A stretch of DNA of 64,000 bases from Ramlibacter agri (GCF_012927085.1 NZ_JABBFX010000003.1:248001-312000); one strand, 5' to 3'; counted from the first letter of the stretch, positions 33,281 through 41,570 are shown. Translations and numbers: made by a program. The notes: generated by a model from the letters alone, not told the origin.

Positions 33281-34183
33281 TCAGCGCAGCAGGCGGGCGC
33301 GTTGCGCCACCAGCCATTGCCCTTGCGTCGTTGCGTCTTCGGGCGCGAGCCTGCAGGCGATGCCGGCCACTTGCAGCGCGCTTTCGTAGCGCGCGGCCAG
33401 TGCTTCGTCGCCGAGGACGGTGACGGTCTGCGGCCTGCCGCGCTTGGTCGCACCGGCGATCTCGATGCCGACCAGGATGCCCGAGAGATAGTCCGGCAGG
33501 CCGCGCGGCGCGATCGTGCCCATGAGGCCCGCGGTGCGCGCGGCAAAGATCACGTGGCTCGCCGACGCGTGTTCCGCCAGCCCGAGCCGCACGCCGGCGC
33601 GAAAAGCCTGCGGGTCGGCGTGGCCGAACTCCATCAGCCGCCCGAGGATGCCGTGCTGCGTGAGCAGCCCGTACAGCTCGCCGGTCATGAAGGTCTGGAA
33701 GCTTTCGATGCGGCCGCCTTCGCCGACCCAGGCCCACTTGGCGTGGGTGCCGGGCAGCACGCAGCAACTGCCGGTCGGCAGGCCCGCGCCCCACAGCTGC
33801 GTCTCTTCGCCGCGCATCACGTCGGCGACGCCGTCGTCGCCCTCGCAGCGCAGGCCCGGAACGATCGTCAGTACGTGGCCGCCGGGAAGATCGATGCGGG
33901 TCAGCGCCGCCGCGGCCTGGTCCAGGCTGGCGGGGCAGGGCAGGTAGGGCGCCTCGCGCCAGCCCTGGCGGCTGCCGATCATGCCGCTGGCGATCAACGG
34001 GCAGTTGTGCTGCTGCAGCCAGTCGCCCACGAGCGCGAGCAGCGCTTCGGCGAAGCGGCCGTCGCGCACGGCCATCACGCCGCCGGGCGTGCTGCGCGCT
34101 TCCAGCACGCGGCCGCTCGCATCGAGCAGCTTGGCGCGCAGGTTCGAGGTGCCCCAGTCGAGGGCGATGAGGGACGCTGTCAT
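33281..34183 (-). CDS. dgoK: 2-dehydro-3-deoxygalactonokinase
   Basis: A 300-aa sugar-acid kinase of the ASKHA fold, expected to phosphorylate 2-keto-3-deoxy-galactonate at C6 with ATP. Typical of DgoK: LIALDWGTSNLRAKLLD (phosphate-1 loop), PLIASGMIGSRQGWREAPYLPCPA, IVPGLRCEGDDGVADVMRGEETQLWG, VLPGTHAKWAWV, and TVLGDEALAARYESAL. Its start overlaps the stop of the enolase-superfamily gene (ATGA). With the adjacent dehydratase and aldolase it makes a DeLey-Doudoroff-type route from an aldonate; the exact stereoisomer is not shown by sequence. Confidence 0.9.
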   Translation of the reverse strand: MTASLIALDWGTSNLRAKLLDASGRVLEARSTPGGVMAVRDGRFAEALLALVGDWLQQHNCPLIASGMIGSRQGWREAPYLPCPASLDQAAAALTRIDLPGGHVLTIVPGLRCEGDDGVADVMRGEETQLWGAGLPTGSCCVLPGTHAKWAWVGEGGRIESFQTFMTGELYGLLTQHGILGRLMEFGHADPQAFRAGVRLGLAEHASASHVIFAARTAGLMGTIAPRGLPDYLSGILVGIEIAGATKRGRPQTVTVLGDEALAARYESALQVAGIACRLAPEDATTQGQWLVAQRARLLR

Positions 34184-35367
34184 CGGGTCTCCGCCTTGGG
34201 GCGCAGGTACTGCCACACTTCCTGCGCCGGCTCGCAGCCGATGCCGGGGCCTTCGGGCAACTCGAAGTGGCCGTCGGCGCAGCGCATGGTGGTGTTGACG
34301 TACTGCAGGTTGCGGTCGAACACGGAGTGCTGGTATTCGTGCATCGGCACGTTGGGCAGCGCCGCCGCCGCATGCAGGCTGGCCGCCTGGTAGATGCCGA
34401 TGCCGATGCTGGCGTGCGGGATCACGTTCACGTGGAAGGCATTCGCCATCCGGGCGATCTGCATGAACTGGCTGATGCCGGTGTGGCCCATCTCGGGCTG
34501 CAGGATAGCCATCGCACGCCGCTCCAGCCGCGGGCGCACTTCGTAAACGGTGCGCCATTCCTCGCCCAGGGCCAGCGGCACGCGCACGCTCGCGCCTACC
34601 TGCGCCATGCCTTCGGTGTCTTCCGGCGCGCAGGGCGCTTCGACGAAATAAGGGCGATAGGCCGCCAGCCGGTCGACCAGCTGGATTGCCTCCTGCGCCG
34701 TGAACTTCCAGTGCAGGTCCACCATCAGGTCGACGGCGTCGCCCAGGCCTTCGCGCAAGGTGCGCATCTCTTCGACGATGCCGTCGAAGGACACGACCGC
34801 GGCGTACTTGAAGGCGCGGAAGCCCTTCTCGCGGAAGGAGCGCGCCAGCGCCAACCGCGCCTGCAGGTCGGCGCCGGGCAGGCCGGAGACATAGGCGGGA
34901 ATGCGCGCCATGCGCTGGCCACCCAGCAGCTTCACCACCGGCTGGTCCGCCAGCTTGCCGAACAGGTCCCAGATGGCGATGTCGAGGCCGGCGATCGCAT
35001 CGCCCCAGTAGCCGCCGGACATGCCGCGCACGCGCATCAGGTCGTACAGGTCCTCCTGGATCACCACCGCGTCGCGCGGGTCGCGGCCGCGCAGCAGCGG
35101 GCCCAGCACGTCGTCGACGATGGCCGTGACGGCGTCCGGCGCGATGATGCCGTAGGTCTCGCCCCAGCCCACCGTGCCGTCGTCGGCCGTCACCTTCACC
35201 AGCACCGACATGTCGGTGGACGGGTAGATGCTGCGGTTGCCGCGGCGCACGATGTAGCCGCGCTCGTTGACGCTCTCGCCGGGGCCGAGCGGGCCGAGGT
35301 AAGGCACCGCCCGCGGCAGCGAGACGATGAAGGTCTCGACCTGGGCGATGCAGGGAAAGCTGCGCAT
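34180..35367 (-). CDS. enolase-superfamily sugar-acid dehydratase (mandelate racemase/MLE type)
   Basis: A 395-aa enolase-superfamily enzyme that should abstract the proton alpha to a carboxylate. Capping domain at the N terminus; barrel ligands visible as Asp in LMVDLHWKF, Glu in YFVEAPCAPED and Glu in ALGEEW; a catalytic His in NVIPHASIGIGIYQ. The second-strand Lys is in FRAFKYAAV, without the common KxK spacing. Its neighbours (aldolase 5 bp upstream, DgoK downstream with ATGA overlap) indicate an aldonate dehydratase giving a 2-keto-3-deoxy acid. Galactonate is the favourite because of DgoK, but other aldonates are possible. Confidence 0.85.
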   Translation of the reverse strand: MRSFPCIAQVETFIVSLPRAVPYLGPLGPGESVNERGYIVRRGNRSIYPSTDMSVLVKVTADDGTVGWGETYGIIAPDAVTAIVDDVLGPLLRGRDPRDAVVIQEDLYDLMRVRGMSGGYWGDAIAGLDIAIWDLFGKLADQPVVKLLGGQRMARIPAYVSGLPGADLQARLALARSFREKGFRAFKYAAVVSFDGIVEEMRTLREGLGDAVDLMVDLHWKFTAQEAIQLVDRLAAYRPYFVEAPCAPEDTEGMAQVGASVRVPLALGEEWRTVYEVRPRLERRAMAILQPEMGHTGISQFMQIARMANAFHVNVIPHASIGIGIYQAASLHAAAALPNVPMHEYQHSVFDRNLQYVNTTMRCADGHFELPEGPGIGCEPAQEVWQYLRPKAETR

Positions 35368-35372
35368 GCGGC

Positions 35373-36308
35373 TCAGCCCAGGCGCGGCAGCCGGCTGGCC
35401 GGCAACAGCAGGTCCGCGACGTCGGCGAGGAAGCTGTCGACCTCGGCGCGGTCGAAGCCGTCGAGGCTGGGACCGGCAGCGCGCTGGCCGTTGTGGGCGA
35501 TCAGGCCGCGGCTTTGCAGCACGTACTTGGTCAGCGCCCAGCGGAACACGGCCTGCACGTTCAGGATGGGGAGCATGCGGGTGAAGATGCGGCGCACCGC
35601 GTCGGCGTCGCCGTGGCGGTGCGCGCTCCACAGCGCCACGTGCACTTCGGCCAGTTCGATCGCGGGCATGGTGCCGGCCGCGCCGCGCCGGATCTCGTCG
35701 GTGATGTAGCGCCCGCCGGCGCCGCCGAACACGCCCTGCAGCGAAGGCAGCCTGGCTTCACGCAATGCGGTGAGGCGCTGGCCACTGGGCAGCGCTTCTT
35801 CCTTCACATAGCGGATCGCCGGCACGGCACGCAGCACCTGCAGCAGCACCGCGGGGTCCAAGCCCGCGCCGGCCGGCGGCGGGACGTTCTGCAACATGAT
35901 GGGCGTGCTGCCCGCGGCTTCGGCCATGCCGCGGAAATAGGCGACCTGGCCTTCCACGTCCTTGCGGTCGACGGGCGCGGCCACCATCAGCGCGCTGGCG
36001 CCGGCGCGCGCGGCGTCCGCGGCGAGTTCGGCGCTGACCACCAGGTCCGGGTGCGACACGCCCGCGATGACGGGGCAGCGGCCGGCCACTTCTTCCAGCA
36101 CCACCCCCAGCAAGGCCTGCCTTTCCTCGCGCGTGAGCTGCCCCACTTCGCTGGCGACCCCGGGGTAGGTGATGCCGTCGACGCCGGCCGCCAGCAGGTA
36201 GCGCGCGAGGTTGCGCAGGCTGGCCACGTCGGGGCTGCCGTCGGGCTTGAACGGCGTGGGAAGGACCGGGAAGACGCCGGTCAGCGGAGCGGAAGAGGAT
36301 GCGGGCAT
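35373..36308 (-). CDS. DapA-family aldolase/dehydratase
   Basis: A 311-aa class I aldolase-superfamily protein (dihydrodipicolinate synthase/N-acetylneuraminate lyase fold). Schiff-base Lys is in AIRYVKEEALP; the N terminus GVFPVLPTPFKPDGSPD is typical. The usual Tyr of the YNVP motif is replaced by Gln (IMLQNVPPP) and the GTTGE loop is altered to YPGVASEVG, so it is not a true DapA and probably handles a 2-keto-3-deoxy sugar acid. First gene of the operon, divergent from the IclR-SMP30 fusion; two 17-bp inverted repeats lie in between. Confidence 0.85.
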   Translation of the reverse strand: MPASSSAPLTGVFPVLPTPFKPDGSPDVASLRNLARYLLAAGVDGITYPGVASEVGQLTREERQALLGVVLEEVAGRCPVIAGVSHPDLVVSAELAADAARAGASALMVAAPVDRKDVEGQVAYFRGMAEAAGSTPIMLQNVPPPAGAGLDPAVLLQVLRAVPAIRYVKEEALPSGQRLTALREARLPSLQGVFGGAGGRYITDEIRRGAAGTMPAIELAEVHVALWSAHRHGDADAVRRIFTRMLPILNVQAVFRWALTKYVLQSRGLIAHNGQRAAGPSLDGFDRAEVDSFLADVADLLLPASRLPRLG

Positions 36309-36319
36309 TCTGTCTTGAA

Positions 36320-36336
36320 GTTCCGATGAATGGAAC
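36320..36336. promoter_or_regulatory. inverted repeat GTTCC-N7-GGAAC, candidate IclR operator
   Basis: A 17-bp inverted repeat (GTTCC gatgaat GGAAC) begins 12 bases before the aldolase start, in the divergent gap shared with the IclR-SMP30 gene. IclR-family sites are typically short palindromes of this kind. A second 17-bp repeat with the same arm and spacer lengths is at 36356-36372. Confidence 0.5.
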
Positions 36337-36355
36337 AGAGCGATTGTTTGGAGCT

Positions 36356-36372
36356 GATGATTTCCAGTCATC
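36356..36372. promoter_or_regulatory. inverted repeat GATGA-N7-TCATC in the same divergent gap
   Basis: GATGA tttccag TCATC, 17 bp, centred 36 bp (between three and four helical turns) from the GTTCC/GGAAC repeat. The 135-bp divergent gap carries both; the rest shows no gene. Sequence differs from the first site, so a second regulator or a chance repeat is possible. Confidence 0.4.
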
Positions 36373-36443
36373 GGTACAAACCCGGGGTCGGCCGCGGCCT
36401 TGCCGGCGGGTAGCATCGGCGCCGGCATGAAGTACTGGCTCCC

Positions 36444-38135
36444 ATGAATCCCTCCGAATCCCAGGCGCCCGGGCTGGGCGTGCTGGAAAAGGCGATGGCG
36501 CTGCTGACCCTGCTGTCGGAGCGGCGCGCGCCGATGACTTTCACCGAGCTGCTGAAGGTCGGCTCGCTGCCCAAGGCGACGCTGCACCGCATCCTCAACA
36601 CGCTGGTGCGCGAGGGCCTGCTGCGGCACGACCCGCACACGCGCACCTACCGCCTGGGCTTCCGCTTGCTGGAGCTCGCCTACGACGTCTGGAGCGACTT
36701 CGACCTGCGGCTCGCCGCGCAGGACGAACTTGTGCGCCTGGCCGACCAGCTGCAGGAAACCGTGCGCCTGAGCGTGTTGAACGGCAATCGCCTGATGGTG
36801 GTGGCCTGCGAGACCCGCGCGCAGGGTGGCCAGGAGCGCACCGCCGTCGGCATGAACCTGCCGCTGCACGCCAGTGCCGCGGGCAAGGCGGTGCTCGCCG
36901 CTTCGGAACCCGGCACGCGCGCGGGCCTGCTGGGGCCGGCGCCGTGGCCGCGGCTGACCGAGCGGACGCTGGTCGATGCACCGGCTTTGCAAAGCGAGCT
37001 GGAGATCACCAGCGTGCGCGGTTACGCGCTGGAAGACGGCGAGCAGCAGGCGGGCGCCGTGGCCATCGCCGTGCCGGTGTACGACTTCGAGGGCGCCGTC
37101 ATCGGCGCGCTGGACCTGGCCGGCCCGGCCGACCGGCTGCAGCTGGAACGCGCGCATGCGCTGTCCTCACGGCTCATTTCAGCGGCCCGCGCCATCTCGC
37201 ACAGCGCCGCCGGCAAGGGCATGTCGATCAGCACCGGACAGAAGCTGGCGTCGGCGGTGCCGGCGGAACTGACGCGCCTGGACACCGCTTCCAGCCTGCT
37301 GGGCGAAGGCCCGGTCTGGTCGGCGCGCGACAACGCGCTGTACTGGGTCGACATCCTCGCGCCGGCCATCCACTCGCTGCGCCCGCTGGAGGGCACGAGC
37401 ACGATGACGCGCGTCGGCTCGATGGTGAGCCTGGCCGTGCCGAAGATGAGTGGCGGCCTGCTGCTGGCGACGCCGGCGGGCCTGCTGTCCTACGACGACG
37501 CCAGCAAACGCATGACGCGCTTCGCGCACCCCGAGGCGGAGCGCCCGGGCAACCGCTACAACGATGGCAAGTGCGACCGCATGGGCCGCTTGTGGATCGC
37601 CTCGATGGACCTGGGCACGGCGCCGAATCGCGGCAACCTGTTCCGCGTCGATCCGGATGGCCAATGGAAGTGCATGGACTCGGGCTTCACGGTGCCCAAT
37701 GGCATGGGCTGGAGCCCGGACGACACGCGGATGTATTTCGCCGACACCTTCCGGCGGACGATCTTCGTCTACGACTTCGACCTGCGCGCGGGGAAGATTT
37801 CCAACCGGCGGCCGCTGATCGAAGTCGACCCGTCGCGCGGCAAGCCCGATGGCCTGACGGTGGACGAAGAAGGCTGCCTGTGGGTGGCGATGTGGGACGC
37901 GTGGCACATCGCCCGCTTCTCGCCGGACGGCACCGAGCTGGAGCGCCTGCCGCTGCCGGTGCCGCGCCCCACCAGCTGCTGCTTCGGCGGCGAGAATCTC
38001 GACACGCTGTACATCACGACGGCGTCGGTGCGCTTGAGCGAGGCGGAGCTGGCGGCGGCTCCGCTGTCAGGATCGCTGTTTGCCTATCGGCCGGGGAAGG
38101 TGCGAGGTTTGCCGGAGACCACGTTCGCCGGTTAG
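36444..38135 (+). CDS. IclR regulator fused to an SMP-30/gluconolactonase domain
   Basis: A 563-aa two-part protein in one uninterrupted frame. Residues 1-255 are a complete IclR regulator: winged HTH (LGVLEKAMALLTLLSE, LPKATLHRILNTLVREGLL) and effector domain (MNLPLHASAAGKAVLAA; YALEDGEQQAGAVAIAVPV). After a short linker, residues about 278-563 are a complete SMP-30/regucalcin-type six-bladed propeller with all expected metal ligands: Glu in LGEGPVW, Asn in RYNDGKCD, Asn in VPNGMGWS and Asp in KPDGLTVD. SMP-30 enzymes open sugar lactones. It is divergent from the aldolase-dehydratase-kinase operon, so a regulator and the presumed first enzyme of the pathway are one polypeptide. Confidence 0.9.
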   Translation: MNPSESQAPGLGVLEKAMALLTLLSERRAPMTFTELLKVGSLPKATLHRILNTLVREGLLRHDPHTRTYRLGFRLLELAYDVWSDFDLRLAAQDELVRLADQLQETVRLSVLNGNRLMVVACETRAQGGQERTAVGMNLPLHASAAGKAVLAASEPGTRAGLLGPAPWPRLTERTLVDAPALQSELEITSVRGYALEDGEQQAGAVAIAVPVYDFEGAVIGALDLAGPADRLQLERAHALSSRLISAARAISHSAAGKGMSISTGQKLASAVPAELTRLDTASSLLGEGPVWSARDNALYWVDILAPAIHSLRPLEGTSTMTRVGSMVSLAVPKMSGGLLLATPAGLLSYDDASKRMTRFAHPEAERPGNRYNDGKCDRMGRLWIASMDLGTAPNRGNLFRVDPDGQWKCMDSGFTVPNGMGWSPDDTRMYFADTFRRTIFVYDFDLRAGKISNRRPLIEVDPSRGKPDGLTVDEEGCLWVAMWDAWHIARFSPDGTELERLPLPVPRPTSCCFGGENLDTLYITTASVRLSEAELAAAPLSGSLFAYRPGKVRGLPETTFAG

Positions 38136-39667
38136 TGCGGCACGTCGCCGCCCGCACCCGCCGCGGCCGGACCGCGCCGCACCGTCCGCAGGAACATCAG
38201 CGCCGGGATCGCCATCACCGTCACGGCCATCATGATCCAGAAGTCGTTGATGTAGGCGATCAGCGAAGCCTGGCGCGTCACTTCCATGTTCAGCGCAGCC
38301 AGGCCGGCTTGCGTCGCCGGGCTCATCGCCGCCGGCAGGTCGCCCAGGCCCAGGTTGCCGGGCGCGACCAGCGTCGCCAGCTGCGCATGGCTTTGCGCCA
38401 CGCCGCGCGTCAGCAGCGCCTGCACGATGGAGATGCCGACGCTGCCGCCGATGTTGCGGATCAGGCTGAAGAAAGGCGTGCCGTCATTGCGCAGCCGCGA
38501 GGGCAGGGTGGCGAAGGCGGCGGCCGACAGCGGCACGAAAGTGAAGCCGATGCCCAGGCCCTGGATGAAGCCGGACCAGATGATCAGGCTCGAATCCATC
38601 TGCAGGGTGACGTGCGTCATCTGCCACAGCGCAATGGCCGTCAGCGAGAAGCCGGTCGCCATGATCAGCCGCAGGTCCACCTTGGTCACCAGCCGGCCGA
38701 CCACGATCATCGCCAGCATGGTGCCGATGCCGCGCGGCGCGGTGACCATGCCGGTGTAGACCACCGGGTAGGACAGCAAGGTCTGCAGGAAGGTGGGCAG
38801 CAGCGCCATCGTGCCGTAAAGCACGATGCCGACGACGAAGCCGAACAGGCAGCCGGTGACGAAGTTGCGGTCCTTCAGCAGCTCGCGGTTGACGAAGGAG
38901 GTGCCGCGCACCGTGGCCGTGTGCACCGCGAAGAAGGCGAAGGCGATCAGCGCACCCGCCGCTTCCAGCTGGATCTCCAGCGAGTCGAACCAGTCCAGCA
39001 GCTCGCCGCGGTCCAGGAACATCTGCAGCAGGCCGATGGCGACGCTGAGGGCGATGAAGCCGAACATGTCCAATGGCTGCGCCTTGGGCTTGTTCTCCGG
39101 CAGGTAGCGCCAGATGCCGTAGAGCGCGAACACGCCCACCGGCAGGTTGATGAAGAACACCCAGCGCCAGTCGAAGTTCTCGGTGAGCCAGCCGCCCAGC
39201 ATCGGGCCCAGGATGGGGCCCACCATGATGCCGGCGCCCCAGATCGCCATGGCCTGGCCCACCTTCTGCGGCGGGTTGATGTCCAGCAGCACGGCCTGCG
39301 ACAAGGGCACCAGTGCGGCGCCGAAGATGCCTTGCAGCAGGCGCGCGAACACGATGCCGGGGAGCGAGGTCGCCAGGCCGCACAGCGCCGAGGCGATGGT
39401 GAAGCCGATGACCGAAATGATGAACACCTTGCGCCGGCCCCATTGGGCGCACAGCCAGCCGGTGAGCGGCAGCGCGATGGCCGCGGCCACGATGTAGGAG
39501 GTGAGCACCCAGGTGATCTGGTCCTGGGAGGCCTGCAGGCTGCCCTGCATGTGGGGCAAGGCCACGTTGGCAATGGTCGTGTCCAGCGCCTGCATGATCG
39601 TGGCCAGCATGATGCTGATGGTGATCATCCCCTTGTGCGGAAAATGATCCTTGTCGGGACTGCTCAT
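38132..39667 (-). CDS. DHA2 family (EmrB/QacA) MFS multidrug transporter
   Basis: A 511-aa proton-driven exporter with 14 predicted transmembrane helices. Motif A-like LCAQWGRRKVFIIS, motif C GAGIMVGPILGPMLGG and the N-terminal motif LDTTIANVALPHM (motif D1, with a membrane Asp) are the DHA2/EmrB signatures. EmrB normally works with an EmrA adaptor and an outer-membrane channel; none is adjacent. It is coupled to the MarR gene by an ATGA overlap and shares 4 bp with the convergent IclR-SMP30 gene. Likely exports hydrophobic acids or antibiotics under MarR control. Confidence 0.92.
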   Translation of the reverse strand: MSSPDKDHFPHKGMITISIMLATIMQALDTTIANVALPHMQGSLQASQDQITWVLTSYIVAAAIALPLTGWLCAQWGRRKVFIISVIGFTIASALCGLATSLPGIVFARLLQGIFGAALVPLSQAVLLDINPPQKVGQAMAIWGAGIMVGPILGPMLGGWLTENFDWRWVFFINLPVGVFALYGIWRYLPENKPKAQPLDMFGFIALSVAIGLLQMFLDRGELLDWFDSLEIQLEAAGALIAFAFFAVHTATVRGTSFVNRELLKDRNFVTGCLFGFVVGIVLYGTMALLPTFLQTLLSYPVVYTGMVTAPRGIGTMLAMIVVGRLVTKVDLRLIMATGFSLTAIALWQMTHVTLQMDSSLIIWSGFIQGLGIGFTFVPLSAAAFATLPSRLRNDGTPFFSLIRNIGGSVGISIVQALLTRGVAQSHAQLATLVAPGNLGLGDLPAAMSPATQAGLAALNMEVTRQASLIAYINDFWIMMAVTVMAIPALMFLRTVRRGPAAAGAGGDVPH

Positions 39668-40128
39668 TCCTGTTCCTTGTCCTCGCCGCGGGCGTGCAGC
39701 GCCTCGCGCGCCTTCGTCAGCAGCGCGAGCAGCTGGGCGCGTTCGGCGGCGCTCAGGCCGGCCAGCGCGGCGGCGGTGATGTCGTCACCGATGGCCATGG
39801 CGCGTTCGAGCGCCTTGCGGGCGCTGGGGGCCATGTGGAGTTCGTTCACCCGGCGGTCGGTGGCGCTGGCGCGGCGCTCGATCCAGCCAGCGGTGGCCAT
39901 GCGGTCGCACAGCGTGGCCACGGCCATGGGCGTCAGGCCCAGGCGCAGGGCCAGCTCCGCCTGCGACAGCGCGCGCTCGCCTTCGTGCGTGGCCAGCACG
40001 CCCAGCAGGCGCACCTGGGCCTGCGACAGCCCCAGCTTCTCGCGCGCGGCGCGGTCGAACTGCTGCGAATACTGGCGCGCCACGTCGTTCACGAGGAAGC
40101 CGAAGCGTTGCCGGAAAGCCGGTTTCAT
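39664..40128 (-). CDS. MarR family transcriptional regulator
   Basis: A 154-aa winged-helix repressor: helices VNDVARQYSQQFDRAAREKLGLSQAQVRLLGVLATHEGER, recognition region LSQAELALRLGLTPMAVATLCDRMATAGWIERRASATDRRV (the D-R-R wing), then a C-terminal dimerisation helix. Start at 40128, preceded by AAGGAG; the frame continues a few codons upstream. It overlaps the downstream EmrB-type gene by ATGA, the classic arrangement in which a phenolic ligand relieves repression of an efflux pump. It is divergent from the CDF exporter over 66 bp. Confidence 0.92.
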   Translation of the reverse strand: MKPAFRQRFGFLVNDVARQYSQQFDRAAREKLGLSQAQVRLLGVLATHEGERALSQAELALRLGLTPMAVATLCDRMATAGWIERRASATDRRVNELHMAPSARKALERAMAIGDDITAAALAGLSAAERAQLLALLTKAREALHARGEDKEQE

Positions 40129-40138
40129 AATCTCCTTG

Positions 40139-40160
40139 ATTATATACATGTTTACTATTT
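40139..40160. promoter_or_regulatory. AT-rich patch between divergent MarR and CDF genes
   Basis: An AT-rich island (containing ATTATATACATG, i.e. TATAAT on the minus strand at 40139-40144) in otherwise GC-rich DNA. A palindromic ACATGT core lies inside it. It is a plausible promoter/operator for the MarR gene, but the TATAAT is only about 10 bases from the start codon, so the exact -10 is uncertain. Confidence 0.35.
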
Positions 40161-40194
40161 CGGGCGCCGGCCGGCGGCGTACCATGGCGGCTGC

Positions 40195-41178
40195 ATGGCG
40201 CACGACGAGCATTCCCACCACGACCACTCGCATGGTCACGACGATCACGGCCATCACGACCACGATCACGGCCATCACCACGGCCACCACCACCACGCGC
40301 CGGCCAGCTTCGGCCGCGCCTTCGCCATCGGCATCGTCCTCAACGCCGGCTTCGTCGTCGCCGAGGCGGTGTTCGGCATCGCGGCGGATTCGGTGGCGCT
40401 GCTGGCCGACGCCGCCCACAACCTCGGCGATGTCCTGAGCCTGCTGGTCGCCTGGGGCGCGATGCTGCTGGCCCAGCGCATGCCGAGCCAGCGCTTCACC
40501 TACGGCTTGCGCGGCACCTCCATCCTTGCCGCTCTCGTCAACGCCCTGGCGCTGCTGCTGGTGACCGGCGCCCTGGCCTGGGAGGCCGTGCGGCGCCTGG
40601 CCGACGCGCCGCCGGTGGCCGGCGGGACGGTCATCGTCATCGCGCTGATCGGCGTCGTGATCAACGGCGTCACCGCCTGGCTGTTCATGCGCGGCGCCAA
40701 GCACGACCTCAATTTGCGCGGCGCCTACCTGCACATGGCTGCCGACGCGGCGGTCTCCCTGGCGGTGGCGATTGCGGGCGGCCTGGTGCTGGCGACCGGC
40801 TGGAACTGGCTCGACCCGGCGGCCACGCTGGTCGTGTCCGCCGTGATCGTCTGGGGCACCTGGGACCTGCTGAAGCAGTCCTTGCGGCTCGCGCTGCAGG
40901 CGGTGCCGGCCACGGTGGACGAGGGCGCGGTGCGCGCCACGCTGGCCGCGCTGCCCGGCGTGACCGAGGTGCACGACCTGCACATCTGGGCGATGAGCAC
41001 GACCGAGAACGCGCTGACCGTGCACCTGGTCATGCCTGCGGGGCATCCGGGCGATGCCTTCCTGCAGGGCCTGTGCCGCGAGCTGAAGGAGCACCACCAG
41101 ATCCACCACACGACGGTGCAGATCGAGGTGGCGGACACGCAGCAGGCCTGCGCGCTGGCGCCGGACCACGTGGTGTAG
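40195..41178 (+). CDS. cation diffusion facilitator (CDF) metal exporter
   Basis: A 327-aa inner-membrane metal/proton antiporter. The first about 36 residues are a His-rich stretch with more than a dozen His, probably a metal-binding tail. Six transmembrane helices follow; HLHMAADAAVSL (helix V) and ADSVALLADAAHNLGDVLSLL (helix II) hold the HxxxD-type metal site of zinc and cobalt CDFs. The C-terminal domain (VHDLHIWAMSTTENALTVHLVMP) is the ferredoxin-like cytoplasmic domain. Close to CzcD/ZitB/DmeF-type exporters; zinc or cobalt is likely. ATG at 40195 is chosen because it opens the His-rich region. Confidence 0.92.
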   Translation: MAHDEHSHHDHSHGHDDHGHHDHDHGHHHGHHHHAPASFGRAFAIGIVLNAGFVVAEAVFGIAADSVALLADAAHNLGDVLSLLVAWGAMLLAQRMPSQRFTYGLRGTSILAALVNALALLLVTGALAWEAVRRLADAPPVAGGTVIVIALIGVVINGVTAWLFMRGAKHDLNLRGAYLHMAADAAVSLAVAIAGGLVLATGWNWLDPAATLVVSAVIVWGTWDLLKQSLRLALQAVPATVDEGAVRATLAALPGVTEVHDLHIWAMSTTENALTVHLVMPAGHPGDAFLQGLCRELKEHHQIHHTTVQIEVADTQQACALAPDHVV

Positions 41179-41180
41179 CC

Positions 41181-41549
41181 ATGGCGCTGGACTGGCTCGA
41201 TTTCGATTTCAGCGGCGACGAGGAAGGCCACGGCAGCTTCGACGCCATGGCCGCCGCCCTGACAGCGCAACTACCGGCGCTGCAGGCGGAAGTGCTGCGG
41301 GTGCTGGCCTGGGCGGAGCATGTGTTCGGCGCGCCCGCTCCCCTGGAGGAAGGCGGTGCGTGGGACTACGAGTTGCAGGGCGTGCAGGAGGTCGCGACGC
41401 CGCTGGACGTGAGCGTGGACTTGTCGGCCCATAAGATCGCGCTGCAGCCCGGGACCTCGGCGTCGCCACGCTTCACGTTGAGCCTCACCGTCACGGGCAG
41501 TGAGGACTTCTGCGACGCCTTCCGCGCCGAATTCGGCGTGGACTCCTGA
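41181..41549 (+). CDS. hypothetical protein
   Basis: A 122-aa acidic soluble protein starting two bases after the CDF stop, so probably on the same transcript. It has an Asp-rich N terminus (DWLDFDFSGDEEGHGSFDAM), a helix, and a C-terminal beta region (FTLSLTVTGSEDFCDAFRAEF). No signal peptide or membrane segment. I do not recognise a family. A hairpin at 41571-41596 follows the stop. Confidence 0.6.
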   Translation: MALDWLDFDFSGDEEGHGSFDAMAAALTAQLPALQAEVLRVLAWAEHVFGAPAPLEEGGAWDYELQGVQEVATPLDVSVDLSAHKIALQPGTSASPRFTLSLTVTGSEDFCDAFRAEFGVDS

Positions 41550-41570
41550 TTCGCTGCGAGCGTCGGTAGG

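Noticed and set aside
36944..40438. An 1164-codon plus-strand frame over the lactonase, MFS and MarR genes
   Set aside because: Its translation is low-complexity and it overlaps genes with strong motifs on both strands; a codon-position artefact.
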